A DNA stretch of 59,983 nt from Alphaproteobacteria bacterium (GTDB taxonomy: Bacteria > Pseudomonadota > Alphaproteobacteria > Rhodobacterales > Rhodobacteraceae): positions 1 to 59,983 of the forward strand of contig JAUHXK010000015.1 of NCBI GenBank assembly GCA_030427405.1, in the 5' to 3' direction. The translations under genes were made by a program, and so were the position numbers. The notes beneath the pieces were generated by a model that saw only the letters and a list, made by a program, of their open reading frames with translations, searched no databases and was not told where the DNA came from. Of this stretch, positions 1 through 8,784 are shown one piece after another (the first letter of the stretch is position 1; each line of letters opens with the position of its first letter).

Positions 1-186
1 ACGGTCGGAAAAACGGATCAACGGCTCATCGGCGCAGGCGGCGACAAAATCAGAATGCGCCCGCACATTCACCTTGCGGTCGACATGAATGACCACCGGA
101 CAGCCAGAGGCCGCCCAATGCCGGGCTACCTGTTCGGCCCTGTCCAGTTCGGTGTGAACCAGCATGATGATGCCAAGCGTGCTCAA
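1..186 (-). CDS. Branching-type glycosyltransferase (Core-2/I-branching-like), 5' part only
   Basis: The N-terminal 62 codons of a leftward gene that runs off the window. The start is a TTG whose first bases overlap the TGA of the preceding glycosyltransferase gene (TTGA, 4-base overlap), which indicates translational coupling. The protein begins STLGIIMLVHTELDRAEQVA and continues with CPVVIHVDRKV. This resembles the N-terminus of the Rhodobacterales beta-1,6-N-acetylglucosaminyltransferase-like proteins (branch domain, often with a DUF5927/DUF5928 tail), where MLVHT and VVIHVDRK are the first two strands of the nucleotide-sugar fold. The inferred role is adding a sugar branch to a surface polysaccharide. 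The catalytic region is outside the window, so donor and acceptor cannot be stated. Confidence 0.65.
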   Translation of the reverse strand, partial: MSTLGIIMLVHTELDRAEQVARHWAASGCPVVIHVDRKVNVRAHSDFVAACADEPLIRFSDR

Positions 187-1193
187 GCCCAGTTGCCTTT
201 CGACATGAGGCCAAGAATTTCGAGCTGGCGCCAGTTGATGTATTTCTCGGACCATTTGCACCAGAAGACCGGTTTGTCTTCGAGCTGTTCCAGATAGGCG
301 CGGTATTCATCAGAGCCACGGTAATGCTGCTTGCGCTGCAATTCTTCGCGTACCTTTTCGCCCAGCGTGTCGATCAGCTTGGCGTGCAGCAAGGCGCCGC
401 TGGCCTTTTCGCCCCCCCATTCGTCATAGACCTGGTTCAGCCCGCGCGGCAGCAGCGAATGGGTCGAGCTGACATAGACATATCGTTTGTCCCATTTCAC
501 CAGCGGGATCTTGTTCAGCGCCGGTGCCTTTTCGGGGGCATCGCGGAAAAAGACCCGGCTGCGCGGGCCGCCCTGGATCCACAGGTTCCCATAGTCGGGG
601 TTCTTCGAGATCATGTAATTGCCCGAGTCAAACCACGCGGCGACCTCGAACGGGTTCTGGCCTTCGTGATAGGGGGCGTTCTGAATGGGGCCTTCGGGGT
701 ACATGTCGATCAGCATTGTGCCGAAACTGCGCACCCCGGTGCCGTCCAGCCAGTCGGTCAGGGCCCGGATCGGGCGCGTATCGCAAAACGGGTAGATGAA
801 GAATTCATCCGGGTCGACCGTGAGGACCCAGTGGTCATGCGCGTATTTCCGAAGCAGGTAGTTCGTCCAATCGACGCCGAATGTCGCGTTTTTATAGCTT
901 GCGCCGGATCGCCACAGCGAAACGTCGGGCTGTTCCTGCAGGTATTCGCAGGTGCCATCGTGACTTTCGTTGTCGACAAACAGGAAATGTTCGATACCCA
1001 GCTTTCGGTAATAGGCCAGGAAATAGGGCAGCCGGATCTTTTCGTTGCGCACAACGCTCATCAACAGGATCGTGTCGCGCCTGATGTTCGATGTGTTGTT
1101 GCTGACGGCCTTCAGATCCTTGCGTTTTCGCATGCAACGCAAGAGGCGGCGCTTGCGCCGTAGTCTCATGCGATAGGAATCCAAAAGGCTCAC
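183..1193 (-). CDS. Glycosyltransferase family 2-like protein (PF13704 type)
   Basis: About 336 residues from a GTG start at 1193. A longer reading from TTG 1262 is open, but the GTG start matches the N-terminus of the paralogous neighbour. A basic segment (RMRLRRKRRLLRCMRKR) is followed by a Rossmann-like GT-A fold with VVRNE, HFLFVDNESHDGT and the metal-binding DxD-type motif VDPDEFF. The central NKIPLVKW and HSLLP motifs are shared with the next gene. The family transfers sugars from nucleotide donors; acceptor and donor are unknown. It lies fifth in a leftward run cysQ-kdsB-galE-GT-GT-GT and its stop overlaps the next start. The likely role is capsule or exopolysaccharide assembly at the cytoplasmic face of the membrane. 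Confidence 0.8.
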   Translation of the reverse strand: MSLLDSYRMRLRRKRRLLRCMRKRKDLKAVSNNTSNIRRDTILLMSVVRNEKIRLPYFLAYYRKLGIEHFLFVDNESHDGTCEYLQEQPDVSLWRSGASYKNATFGVDWTNYLLRKYAHDHWVLTVDPDEFFIYPFCDTRPIRALTDWLDGTGVRSFGTMLIDMYPEGPIQNAPYHEGQNPFEVAAWFDSGNYMISKNPDYGNLWIQGGPRSRVFFRDAPEKAPALNKIPLVKWDKRYVYVSSTHSLLPRGLNQVYDEWGGEKASGALLHAKLIDTLGEKVREELQRKQHYRGSDEYRAYLEQLEDKPVFWCKWSEKYINWRQLEILGLMSKGNWA

Positions 1194-1334
1194 GCGACTG
1201 CCCAACCTCTTTTTTACGCGAGCATGCCCGGGGCGTGGTGCGGCCGGAGTGGTGCCGGGCAACTTACGAATTTATGACATTTTAGCACAGTACGAGGCAA
1301 CGTATTTATAACACGTTAGTTTGAAACGGGTATT

Positions 1335-2384
1335 TTAGACGCAGATTTCCCCGTTCTCCCAGGGAACAGGCGCCATCAGGCCCAGATGCTGCAACTGTTT
1401 CCACCCCGTGTACCGGACCGAGTTTGCGTTTCGCAGGCACGGCCGGGCAATGATCCCGTCATAATACGAACCGAACTGGTCGGGGTCGTGAAAATGCTGG
1501 CGCCTTTGCTTTTCGATTTGGGAAGCGCCGATGACCTGCGGCAGGAACTTCGTGTGCAGCAAAACGCCCGAGGGTGCGCGCCCCCCAGGCCCGTCATAGG
1601 CATGGTTCAGGTGCCGGGGCAGGGCCGAGTGGCACGAATTGACATAGGCATAGTGACGGGACCAACGCACCAGCGGGATCTTGTTCAGGGTCGGTGACCG
1701 TTCAGGCCGGTCGGCAAAGAACACGCGTTCGCGGACGCCGCCCTGGACCCACAGGTTGTCCAATGGGGTCTGGCGTTGCGCCCTGTAAGGTCCGGCGTCA
1801 AACCAGCCCAGCGCCTCGGTCGGATCGGTGTTCGGGTCATAGGGTTGATCCCCCAGGCGGCCATGCGGATAGAGATCCAGCATCAGCGCGCCAAAGGCGT
1901 CAATGCCACGGGTTTGCAGCCAATCGGTCAGCTTTGGCAGCGGGCATGTGTCGTGCTGCGCATAGACAAGCAGTTCGTCCGCGTCCACCATCAGGGTCCA
2001 GTGGTTGTGACCGTACCGCATCTGCAACCAGGTCAGCCAGTCGAGGCCGAACCGCGCCGCCCGATATGGGGCATCGGTTTGCCACAGCGAAACATCCGGC
2101 TGGTCGGTCAGGAACGCGACCGTGCCGTCATCGCTGCCATTGTCCACCATCAGAAAGTGATCCACCCCGAGGCCGCGATAATGCCTGAAAAACCAGGGCA
2201 GGCGGGAGATTTCGTTGCGCAGGGTGGTAAAGCTCAGAATCGCGCCGGGCTTTATGTCGCCTGTTCTATTGGTCAGGCTGGTCAGTTGATGCCTGCTGCG
2301 AAAGGACCGCCACAGCAGACGCCGCCGTTTCAGGCGCAACCGGTATTGCTGTACCCATCCGATCGGTTCAGGGGTATCGGTCAC
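1335..2384 (-). CDS. Glycosyltransferase family 2-like protein (PF13704 type), paralogue of the downstream gene
   Basis: About 349 residues from a GTG start at 2384, eight bases after the galE stop. An ATG at 2432 inside galE is the alternative. It has the same architecture as the next gene downstream: a basic stretch (YRLRLKRRRLLWR), TLRNE, HFLMVDNGSDDGT, the DxD-type motif VDADELL, NKIPLVRW and HSALPRHLNH. The two proteins share these blocks in the same order, which points to tandem duplication followed by divergence. The function is sugar transfer to a surface polysaccharide; the specificity is not visible. It is probably co-transcribed with galE, whose product may supply UDP-galactose. 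Confidence 0.8.
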   Translation of the reverse strand: MTDTPEPIGWVQQYRLRLKRRRLLWRSFRSRHQLTSLTNRTGDIKPGAILSFTTLRNEISRLPWFFRHYRGLGVDHFLMVDNGSDDGTVAFLTDQPDVSLWQTDAPYRAARFGLDWLTWLQMRYGHNHWTLMVDADELLVYAQHDTCPLPKLTDWLQTRGIDAFGALMLDLYPHGRLGDQPYDPNTDPTEALGWFDAGPYRAQRQTPLDNLWVQGGVRERVFFADRPERSPTLNKIPLVRWSRHYAYVNSCHSALPRHLNHAYDGPGGRAPSGVLLHTKFLPQVIGASQIEKQRRQHFHDPDQFGSYYDGIIARPCLRNANSVRYTGWKQLQHLGLMAPVPWENGEICV

Positions 2385-2391
2385 ATCCGGC

Positions 2392-3375
2392 TCATTTTTC
2401 GTAGTGGCCGTTCTGATGCCACCGCCAGGCATCGGCGATCATGGTCTCTAACGTGGACCTTTTCGGGATCCAGCCCAGTTCGGCGCCCGCGCGGACCGAA
2501 CCCGATACCAGCTTGGTGCAATCGCCGGCGCGGCGCGCCCCGACGCGGTAGGGCACGTCACGATTGGTGACCGCCCTGGAATGGCCGATCACCTCCATCA
2601 CGGAAAAACCGCTGCCGGTTCCCAGGTTGAACACCCGGCTGCCCTTGCCCTGCTCAAGCCAGTTCAGGCCCAGCACATGCGCATCGACAAGATCGCAAAC
2701 GTGAACGTAATCCCGGATGCAGGTTCCGTCGGGTGTATCGTAATCCGTGCCAAAGACGGTCAGCGCATCGCGCTTGCCGTCAATCGCGTCCAGCATCAAC
2801 GGCACAAGATGCGTTTCGGGGCGGTGAAACTCTCCAACCTCTCCGTCCGGGTCGGCGCCCGCCACGTTGAAATATCGAAAGATCACGTGGTTCAGCCCAT
2901 GCGCGGCCTCGAAATCGCGCAGGATGTCCTCGATCGCGCGCTTCGAGGCGCCATAGGCGTTCAAAGGAAGCTGCGGCGTGTCCTCGTCCAGAACCACATT
3001 GTCATGTTCGCCATAGGTCGCGCAGGTCGAAGAGAAGACAAAGTTCATACACCCCGCGGCCACTGCGGCCTCGATCAGGGTCAGCGACCCCGTCACGTTG
3101 TTCGACCAGTATCGGCCCGGCTCGGACATTGCCTCGCCCACCTGGCTGAGGGCTGCGAAATGCATCACCGCAGCGGGCTGGTACGTGGCAAAAACTTCGT
3201 CCAGCCGCGCACGGTCCAGTAAATCACCCTGTTCGAAAGGGCCGTATTTGACCGCGTCCTGCCAGCCGGTCACGAGGTTGTCGAAGGTCACGGGCACATA
3301 GCCCGCGCGCGACAACGCCTTGCAGGCATGTGATCCGATATAGCCGGCGCCGCCGGTAACCAATATGTGGGTCAT
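2392..3375 (-). CDS. galE: UDP-glucose 4-epimerase
   Basis: A 327-residue short-chain dehydrogenase/reductase-type epimerase, close to the usual GalE length. It interconverts UDP-glucose and UDP-galactose using bound NAD. The N-terminus carries the NAD motif TGGAGYIGS (residues 7-15). The catalytic Ser/Thr region is SSTCATYG and the catalytic Tyr-Lys pair is YGASK. The downstream FRYFNVAGADPDGEVGE block is characteristic of GalE. The start chosen is ATG 3375, which has AGGG about six bases upstream; an ATG two codons earlier (3381) is also possible. It sits between kdsB and two glycosyltransferases in a leftward operon and probably provides UDP-Gal for them. Confidence 0.93.
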   Translation of the reverse strand: MTHILVTGGAGYIGSHACKALSRAGYVPVTFDNLVTGWQDAVKYGPFEQGDLLDRARLDEVFATYQPAAVMHFAALSQVGEAMSEPGRYWSNNVTGSLTLIEAAVAAGCMNFVFSSTCATYGEHDNVVLDEDTPQLPLNAYGASKRAIEDILRDFEAAHGLNHVIFRYFNVAGADPDGEVGEFHRPETHLVPLMLDAIDGKRDALTVFGTDYDTPDGTCIRDYVHVCDLVDAHVLGLNWLEQGKGSRVFNLGTGSGFSVMEVIGHSRAVTNRDVPYRVGARRAGDCTKLVSGSVRAGAELGWIPKRSTLETMIADAWRWHQNGHYEK

Positions 3376-3448
3376 CTGCATCCCTGCTGTATCAAATTGG
3401 GCCTCGATCCCGGGTCCGATGCGGGCACCGGTTTGTCGGCGCTTTCCG

Positions 3449-4249
3449 TCAGTCCAGCCCCATGGCGGCCATCATGTCCTCGATCTTGGCGACGTCCTGG
3501 GGGTTGTTCAGCTCCCAGAACTGGCGGTTTCTGGCTTCGACCTCGACGCACAGAACCTTGCGCCCGTTCTCCATGAAGCGCAATTGTTCGAGGCCTTCCA
3601 GGGTTTCAAGCGGTCCGGTCGGCCAGCCCGGATAGGCCGCCAAGGCGTCGGGGCGATATGCGTAGACGCCGACATGGTGAAACACGGGTGTAGGGTCGGC
3701 GCTGGCGTAGGTTTCCGACGTAAACGGGATCACTTCCTTCGAGAAGTAGAGCGCGGTTCGATCTGCGCCAAAAACCGCCGTCGTGCCACCGACGCGCCCG
3801 TGCTTGCGGTCGTTCAACAACCCGTTCAGCGCGTCGCCGTCGCAGCGCAGCACAGGGGTTGCGACCCCGGCATCGGGGGCTGCGCGCAGGCCCTTGACCA
3901 GATCTTCGACGAACCAATGCGGGGTCAGCGGCGCGTCGCCCTGCAGGTTGACCACGATATCATATCCACCGCCCAGCGCCGCATGGGTTTCGGCACAGCG
4001 TTCGGTTCCGTTGCCGCAGGATTCCGAGGTCATCACCACTTCGGCCCCAAAGCCCTGGGCGACATCCCGAATACGGTCGTCATCGGTTGCGACAACCACC
4101 CGGTCGACACCCGAGACCGAACAGGCCGCCCGCCAGGACCTTTCGATCAGCGTCATCGCGGTTCCGTTCACCCCGGTCAGCGGGACCAGAGGCTTGCCGG
4201 GATACCGTGACGAGGCATAGCGGGCGGGAATGGCGATCAGAACCGACAT
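3449..4249 (-). CDS. kdsB: 3-deoxy-manno-octulosonate cytidylyltransferase (CMP-KDO synthetase)
   Basis: A 266-residue cytidylyltransferase that activates KDO with CTP to give CMP-KDO, the donor for lipid A-core or KDO-linked capsule. The N-terminal nucleotide-binding motif IPARYASSRYPGKPL is diagnostic of KdsB. It is followed by ATDDDRI, TSESCGNGTERCAE and VNLQGDAPL, where the Asp coordinates Mg-CTP. The ATG overlaps the TGA of upstream cysQ by one base (TGATG), so the two are translationally coupled. Placement beside a polysaccharide-export permease and glycosyltransferases suggests a surface-polysaccharide role, possibly in addition to LPS; a second kdsB elsewhere cannot be excluded. Confidence 0.93.
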   Translation of the reverse strand: MSVLIAIPARYASSRYPGKPLVPLTGVNGTAMTLIERSWRAACSVSGVDRVVVATDDDRIRDVAQGFGAEVVMTSESCGNGTERCAETHAALGGGYDIVVNLQGDAPLTPHWFVEDLVKGLRAAPDAGVATPVLRCDGDALNGLLNDRKHGRVGGTTAVFGADRTALYFSKEVIPFTSETYASADPTPVFHHVGVYAYRPDALAAYPGWPTGPLETLEGLEQLRFMENGRKVLCVEVEARNRQFWELNNPQDVAKIEDMMAAMGLD

Positions 4250-5046
4250 CAGGCTTCTTTCAGGTCCACGCCGGGCGCATAGGCGATGAAGAACGGATTG
4301 GCATAGCCGTCCTTGCCATAGGTCAGCGGCGCGTGATCGTCAAAGCGCACCACGTCGCCACCGGCCCCGGACAGCACGGCGTGCCCCGCGGCCGTGTCCC
4401 ATTCCATCGTGCGGCCCACGCGCGGGTAAAGATCGGCCTCACCCGTGGCGACCAGGCAGAATTTCAGAGACGAGCCCGCGCTCTTGCTGTCCTGAACCTG
4501 GTACTTGTTGATATAGTCGTCCGTGGCCTGGTCGCGATGCGATTTCGAGGCCACAACCAAAAGCGCGGAATTGTTTGGTTCAGACACTGAAATCGGCGTC
4601 ACCGCGCCGGGCTGGTCCTTGTCCAGGGCGCCGGTCTCTTCGACTGATTGCCCGTCGGGCTGGGTATAGAACATGCGCCCGCGGGCCGGGGCGTACACCA
4701 CGCCGCGCGTGGGGGTGCCGTTTTCGACCAGCGCGATATTGACGGTGAAATCGCCGCGCCGGTTGATGAACTCCTTGGTGCCGTCCAGCGGATCGACGAT
4801 CAGGAACGTGTCGCCCTTTTCCGAATGCGATGCCGCCTGTTCTTCGGTCACCAGCAGGATATCGGGAAATGCCTTGCGCAGCCCGGCGGAAATCAGCGCA
4901 TCCGCGGCCTCGTCCGCTTCGGTTACCGGGCTGGCATCGGATTTGACTTTGACGTCGAAATCATCCGCCTCATAGATCTCCATGATCTTGTCGCCCGCTT
5001 CCAGGGCCAGGCGTCTGATTGCGGGAATAAGCGCGTCGTAGGTCAC
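4249..5046 (-). CDS. cysQ: 3'(2'),5'-bisphosphate nucleotidase
   Basis: A 265-residue inositol-monophosphatase-superfamily enzyme that hydrolyses 3'-phosphoadenosine 5'-phosphate (PAP) to AMP, clearing the by-product of PAPS-dependent sulfation or sulfate reduction. Metal-binding motifs are visible in order: VTEEQA, the signature DPLDGTKEF and the C-terminal EWDTAAGHAVL. The reading frame extends upstream to 5121, but the family N-terminus (VTYDALIPAIRRLALEAG) fits a GTG start at 5046. It is the first gene of the leftward kdsB-galE-glycosyltransferase operon and diverges from the export permease at 5169. PAP removal next to polysaccharide genes could mean a sulfated polymer, but no sulfotransferase is seen here. 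Confidence 0.9.
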   Translation of the reverse strand: MTYDALIPAIRRLALEAGDKIMEIYEADDFDVKVKSDASPVTEADEAADALISAGLRKAFPDILLVTEEQAASHSEKGDTFLIVDPLDGTKEFINRRGDFTVNIALVENGTPTRGVVYAPARGRMFYTQPDGQSVEETGALDKDQPGAVTPISVSEPNNSALLVVASKSHRDQATDDYINKYQVQDSKSAGSSLKFCLVATGEADLYPRVGRTMEWDTAAGHAVLSGAGGDVVRFDDHAPLTYGKDGYANPFFIAYAPGVDLKEA

Positions 5047-5168
5047 AAAAATGCTCCGTTCCTGTGGTTTGTTGATCCAATAACCTGACGGCCTTATGCT
5101 GTGCCGGATACGGAACAGCAAGAATTTCGTGCGAGTTTGCAGGCATAACAGCGGGAAAGAGCCTTCGA

Positions 5169-5990
5169 GTGTTCTATTACAAGCGAAACAACTCCCTTTT
5201 GGGCAGCCTGGTCACTACGGCCGAGCTGGTGTTTCACGCTGTCGTGCGCAACGTGCGGTCACAGCACTCGAACGCGGTCATGGCGATCGTGATGAACATC
5301 GTTCAGGTGGTCCTGCTGGTTGCGGTCTTTTACCTGATCATGTCCTTCATGGGGACCCGCGTGGCCAAGATTCGCGGCGAGTTCATGTTGTACCTGCTGT
5401 CGGGTGTTTTCCTGTTCATCACGCATGTCAAATCGGTCGGTGCCATTTCCGGTGTCTCGGCGGCCAGCAACCCGATGATGCTGCATTCGCCGATGAACAT
5501 GATGGTGATGCTGCTGGCCGCGGCCTTTGGCACGCTTTACACGCAGGTCATGTCGCTGGTGGTGATCCTGTTTGCCTACAGCGTCGGCATTGCGCCGCTC
5601 GAAATTCAGGAACCGGGCGGGGCTTTTGGCATGTTGCTGCTGGCCTGGTTCACGGGCTGCGCGGTCGGGCTTATTTTCATGGCGCTGAAACCATGGCTTC
5701 CGAACACGTCGAACATACTCAGCAATGTCTATCGGCGTATGAACATGATCTTTTCGGGCAAGATGTTCGCCGCAAACGCGCTGGGCGGGTTCATGCTGGG
5801 CATGTTTGCGTGGAACCCGTTGTTTCACATCATCGACCAATGCAGGGGGTTCATCTTCCGCAACTACTTTCCCCGCAACACAAACTGGGAATACGCGGTC
5901 TGGGTGGGCATTGCCCTGTTGATGATCGGACTGCTTGGCGTGTTTTTCACCAAGAAACATGCCTCGCAAAGCTGGAGCGCCCGCCGCTAG
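5169..5990 (+). CDS. ABC-2 type polysaccharide export permease (KpsM/Wzm-like)
   Basis: A 273-residue integral membrane protein from a GTG start. It has a short cytoplasmic N-terminus, then about six hydrophobic segments (roughly residues 37-60, 72-90, 108-135, 148-166, 190-210 and 240-262). The arrangement and length match ABC-2 permeases that export capsule or O-antigen chains with a KpsT/Wzt ATPase. No ATPase partner lies in the window. It is divergent from cysQ-kdsB, consistent with a capsule locus. The methionine-rich central part (HSPMNMMVMLLAAAFGTLY) and the RNYFP segment near the C-terminus are typical of the roseobacter members as I know them. The last four bases overlap the convergent AlkB-like gene. 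Confidence 0.75.
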   Translation: MFYYKRNNSLLGSLVTTAELVFHAVVRNVRSQHSNAVMAIVMNIVQVVLLVAVFYLIMSFMGTRVAKIRGEFMLYLLSGVFLFITHVKSVGAISGVSAASNPMMLHSPMNMMVMLLAAAFGTLYTQVMSLVVILFAYSVGIAPLEIQEPGGAFGMLLLAWFTGCAVGLIFMALKPWLPNTSNILSNVYRRMNMIFSGKMFAANALGGFMLGMFAWNPLFHIIDQCRGFIFRNYFPRNTNWEYAVWVGIALLMIGLLGVFFTKKHASQSWSARR

Positions 5991-6589
5991 CCGGCAACCC
6001 GCAGGGTCAGGTTGATGCGCCCGCCCTTGGGCAGCAACCGCGACGAGCCGAACCTGATCCGGTCTACCCCGTGATAAGCAAGCCGGGCCGGTCCGCCCAT
6101 GATCACGACATCGCCCGAGTTCAACCAGATCGATTCCGTCTTGCCGCCGCGCGTGGTATTGCCGATCCGAAACAGCGCATCGTCCCCCAATGAGATCGAC
6201 AGGACCGGCCACGAAAAATCGGCCTCATCCTTGTCCTGGTGCAGGCCCATCCGCGCGCCTTCGCCGTAATAGTTGATCAGGCAGCAATCGGGCTGTCGGT
6301 CCGCGCCGGTCAGGTCCTCCCAGATGCCAAGTATCTCGGTTGGGATCACGGGCCATGTCGCGCCTTTTGGGTGGGTGTCCTGGTACCGATAGCCCGATCT
6401 ATCCGTCACCCAGCCCAATGACCCGGCCGAGGTCATACGAACCGACATTTCCCTGCCCGAAGGCGTGACCGGCCGATACAGGGGCGCGGCCTGCAGAATC
6501 GGCCGCAACCGCTTGATCAAGGCGATCTGCGCCGGTGTATCCAGATGGCCCTTTCGGATATCAAATCCACGCAGAAGCAGCTTTGCCAT
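5987..6589 (-). CDS. alkB: AlkB-like 2-oxoglutarate/Fe(II) dioxygenase
   Basis: About 200 residues from ATG 6589 (an upstream TTG at 6613 is also open). The Fe(II)-binding triad appears as HQDKDE (His and Asp) and the distal His in AYHGVD. The AlkB signature RINLTLR (R-x-N-x-T-x-R type, 2-oxoglutarate and substrate binding) closes the protein. WPVLSISLGDDALFRIG and SGDVVIMGGPARLAYHG are the core jelly-roll strands. The family oxidatively removes alkyl groups from 1-methyladenine and 3-methylcytosine in DNA. The order of blocks and length match bacterial AlkB. It is convergent with the export permease (shared CTAG at the stops) and diverges from dnaK. Confidence 0.88.
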   Translation of the reverse strand: MAKLLLRGFDIRKGHLDTPAQIALIKRLRPILQAAPLYRPVTPSGREMSVRMTSAGSLGWVTDRSGYRYQDTHPKGATWPVIPTEILGIWEDLTGADRQPDCCLINYYGEGARMGLHQDKDEADFSWPVLSISLGDDALFRIGNTTRGGKTESIWLNSGDVVIMGGPARLAYHGVDRIRFGSSRLLPKGGRINLTLRVAG

Positions 6590-6662
6590 TCCAGAAACCC
6601 CAATCCTTTCCAAATCCTTGCCAAAAAGGCCGCAGATTCGTGAAAACCTGCATTTCTGAACG

Positions 6663-6690
6663 CTTGCAGGCCCCCGATCCCGCCCTTATA
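6663..6690 (+). promoter_or_regulatory. RpoH (heat-shock sigma) promoter candidate for dnaK
   Basis: CTTG at 6663-6666 and CTTATA at 6685-6690, separated by 18 bases. This matches the alphaproteobacterial sigma32 pattern CTTG-N17/18-CYTAT. It lies about 110 bases upstream of the dnaK ATG, which leaves room for a normal 5' leader. Position and consensus both fit; the transcription start has not been measured. Confidence 0.65.
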
Positions 6691-6802
6691 TACGCCTCGA
6701 CGCGCGATGGTGTAGCACCGTTGCGCATATCAGATCGGGGCAGGGATGCCATAACGGGTCCCGGCCTCGGGACATCGCCTTGAAGAGAAAGGGATCAAAA
6801 TT

Positions 6803-8710
6803 ATGGGTAAAGTAATCGGGATTGACCTCGGCACCACCAACTCGTGTGTTGCGATCATGGATGGCTCGCAGCCGAAGGTCATCGAAAACGCCGAAGGGGC
6901 GCGGACCACGCCCTCGATCGTCGCCTTCACCGAAGATGAGCGACTGGTCGGTCAGCCTGCAAAACGTCAGGCGGTCACCAACCCCGACAACACGATCTTT
7001 GGCGTCAAGCGTCTGATCGGTCGTCGTGTGGATGATGCCGAAGTCGAAAAAGACAAGAAAATGGTGCCGTATTCCATCGTTGATGGCGGCAATGGCGACG
7101 CGTGGGTTGAGGCCCGCGGTGAAAAGTACTCCCCAAGCCAGATCTCGGCCTTCACGCTGGGTAAGATGAAGGAAACTGCAGAAAGCTATCTGGGTGAGGA
7201 CGTCACGCAGGCGGTTATCACCGTTCCGGCATATTTCAACGACGCACAGCGTCAGGCCACCAAAGACGCCGGTAAGATCGCCGGTCTGGAAGTGCTGCGG
7301 ATCATCAACGAACCGACAGCCGCTGCTCTGGCCTATGGTCTGGACAAGGAAGAAACCCAAACCATCGCGGTCTATGACCTTGGTGGCGGTACCTTCGACG
7401 TGACCATTCTGGAAATCGACGACGGCCTGTTCGAAGTAAAGTCGACCAACGGTGACACATTCCTGGGTGGTGAAGACTTTGACATGCGCATCGTCAACTA
7501 CCTGGCGGACGAGTTCAAAAAAGAACACGGTGTCGACCTGAGCCAGGACAAAATGGCCCTGCAGCGTCTGAAAGAAGCCGCTGAAAAAGCCAAGATCGAG
7601 CTGTCCTCGACCTCGCAGACCGAGATTAACCAGCCGTTCATCTCGATGGGCTCGAACGGTCAGCCGCTGCACATGGTCATGAAACTGACCCGTGCCAAGC
7701 TGGAATCGCTGGTTGGCGATCTGATCAAAAAGTCGATGAAGCCTTGCGCCGCCGCTCTGAAAGACGCCGGTCTGTCGGCTGCTGACGTGGACGAAGTTGT
7801 TCTGGTCGGTGGTATGACCCGGATGCCGAAGGTGATCGAAGAGGTCACCAAGTTCTTCGGTAAAGAGCCCCACAAGGGTGTGAACCCGGACGAAGTGGTT
7901 GCCATGGGCGCCGCCATTCAGGCCGGTGTTCTGCAGGGCGACGTCAAAGACGTGGTTCTGCTGGACGTGACCCCGCTGTCGCTGGGTATTGAGACGCTGG
8001 GTGGCGTGTTCACCCGCCTGATCGACCGTAACACCACGATCCCGACCAAAAAGTCTCAGGTCTTCTCGACCGCCGAGGACAACCAGAACGCCGTAACCAT
8101 TCGCGTGTTCCAGGGTGAGCGGGAAATGGCTGCGGACAACAAGATCCTGGGTCAGTTCAACCTTGAAGAAATCCCGCCTGCACCGCGCGGCATGCCTCAG
8201 ATCGAGGTGACTTTTGACATCGACGCCAACGGTATTGTCTCGGTTTCGGCCAAGGACAAAGGCACCGGCAAAGAGCAGAAGATCACGATCCAGGCCTCTG
8301 GCGGTCTGTCCGATGATGACATCGAAAAGATGGTCAAGGACGCCGAGGAAAACGCCGAGGCTGATAAAGAGCGCAAGGAACTGGTCGAAGCCAAGAACCA
8401 GGCCGAAAGCCTTGTCCACGCGACCGAGAAATCGATCGAGGAACATGGCGACAAGGTCGACCCGTCGACTGTCGAGGCGATTGAGCTGGCCGTTGCCGCG
8501 CTCAAGGATGAGCTGGAAACAGACAATGCCGACAAGATCAAGTCGGGCATCCAGAACGTCACCGAGGCGGCTATGAAACTGGGCGAGGCGATCTATAAGG
8601 CGCAGGCCGAGGAAGCCGAGGATGAACCGGCAGCCGCAGATGCCGCACCCGGCGACGATGACATTGTCGATGCCGAGTTCGAAGATCTGGACGACGACAA
8701 GCGTAACTAA
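6803..8710 (+). CDS. dnaK: Chaperone protein DnaK (Hsp70)
   Basis: A 635-residue Hsp70, full length. The ATPase domain opens with [13 protein letters not shown] and carries [26 protein letters not shown] and the [10 protein letters not shown] phosphate-binding loop. The [14 protein letters not shown] motif marks the end of the nucleotide-binding domain. The linker [18 protein letters not shown] leads into the substrate-binding domain, and the acidic C-terminus ([16 protein letters not shown]) is typical. It folds client proteins in the cytoplasm with DnaJ and GrpE. dnaJ follows 74 bases downstream with a stem-loop between. A heat-shock-type promoter lies upstream. No anomaly is visible. Confidence 0.99.
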   Translation: MGKVIGIDLGTTNSCVAIMDGSQPKVIENAEGARTTPSIVAFTEDERLVGQPAKRQAVTNPDNTIFGVKRLIGRRVDDAEVEKDKKMVPYSIVDGGNGDAWVEARGEKYSPSQISAFTLGKMKETAESYLGEDVTQAVITVPAYFNDAQRQATKDAGKIAGLEVLRIINEPTAAALAYGLDKEETQTIAVYDLGGGTFDVTILEIDDGLFEVKSTNGDTFLGGEDFDMRIVNYLADEFKKEHGVDLSQDKMALQRLKEAAEKAKIELSSTSQTEINQPFISMGSNGQPLHMVMKLTRAKLESLVGDLIKKSMKPCAAALKDAGLSAADVDEVVLVGGMTRMPKVIEEVTKFFGKEPHKGVNPDEVVAMGAAIQAGVLQGDVKDVVLLDVTPLSLGIETLGGVFTRLIDRNTTIPTKKSQVFSTAEDNQNAVTIRVFQGEREMAADNKILGQFNLEEIPPAPRGMPQIEVTFDIDANGIVSVSAKDKGTGKEQKITIQASGGLSDDDIEKMVKDAEENAEADKERKELVEAKNQAESLVHATEKSIEEHGDKVDPSTVEAIELAVAALKDELETDNADKIKSGIQNVTEAAMKLGEAIYKAQAEEAEDEPAAADAAPGDDDIVDAEFEDLDDDKRN

Positions 8711-8729
8711 CGGGTAACCGGGCCAATGC

Positions 8730-8756
8730 GGGCCGGTCCGGTTGCCGGGCCGGCCC
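8730..8756 (+). other. Intercistronic stem-loop between dnaK and dnaJ
   Basis: GGGCCGG at 8730-8736 pairs with CCGGCCC at 8750-8756. An inner CCGG/CCGG stem (8738-8741 with 8745-8748, loop TTG) can form inside. No U-run follows, so this is not a canonical terminator. It could act as a partial attenuator or RNA-stability element that sets the dnaK:dnaJ ratio. Confidence 0.5.
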
Positions 8757-8784
8757 TATTACGTTGAGGCAGAAGGAAGAACTG

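Noticed and set aside
5069..5100. TTGTTG/TATGCT promoter-like pair in the cysQ-permease gap
   Set aside because: The spacing is 20 bases, too long for a confident sigma70-type promoter.
6686..8446. 586-codon open frame on the minus strand opposite dnaK
   Set aside because: It lies wholly antisense to a textbook dnaK. Its composition (runs of His, Asp, Arg and Val) is the mirror of strong codon bias, with no family motifs.
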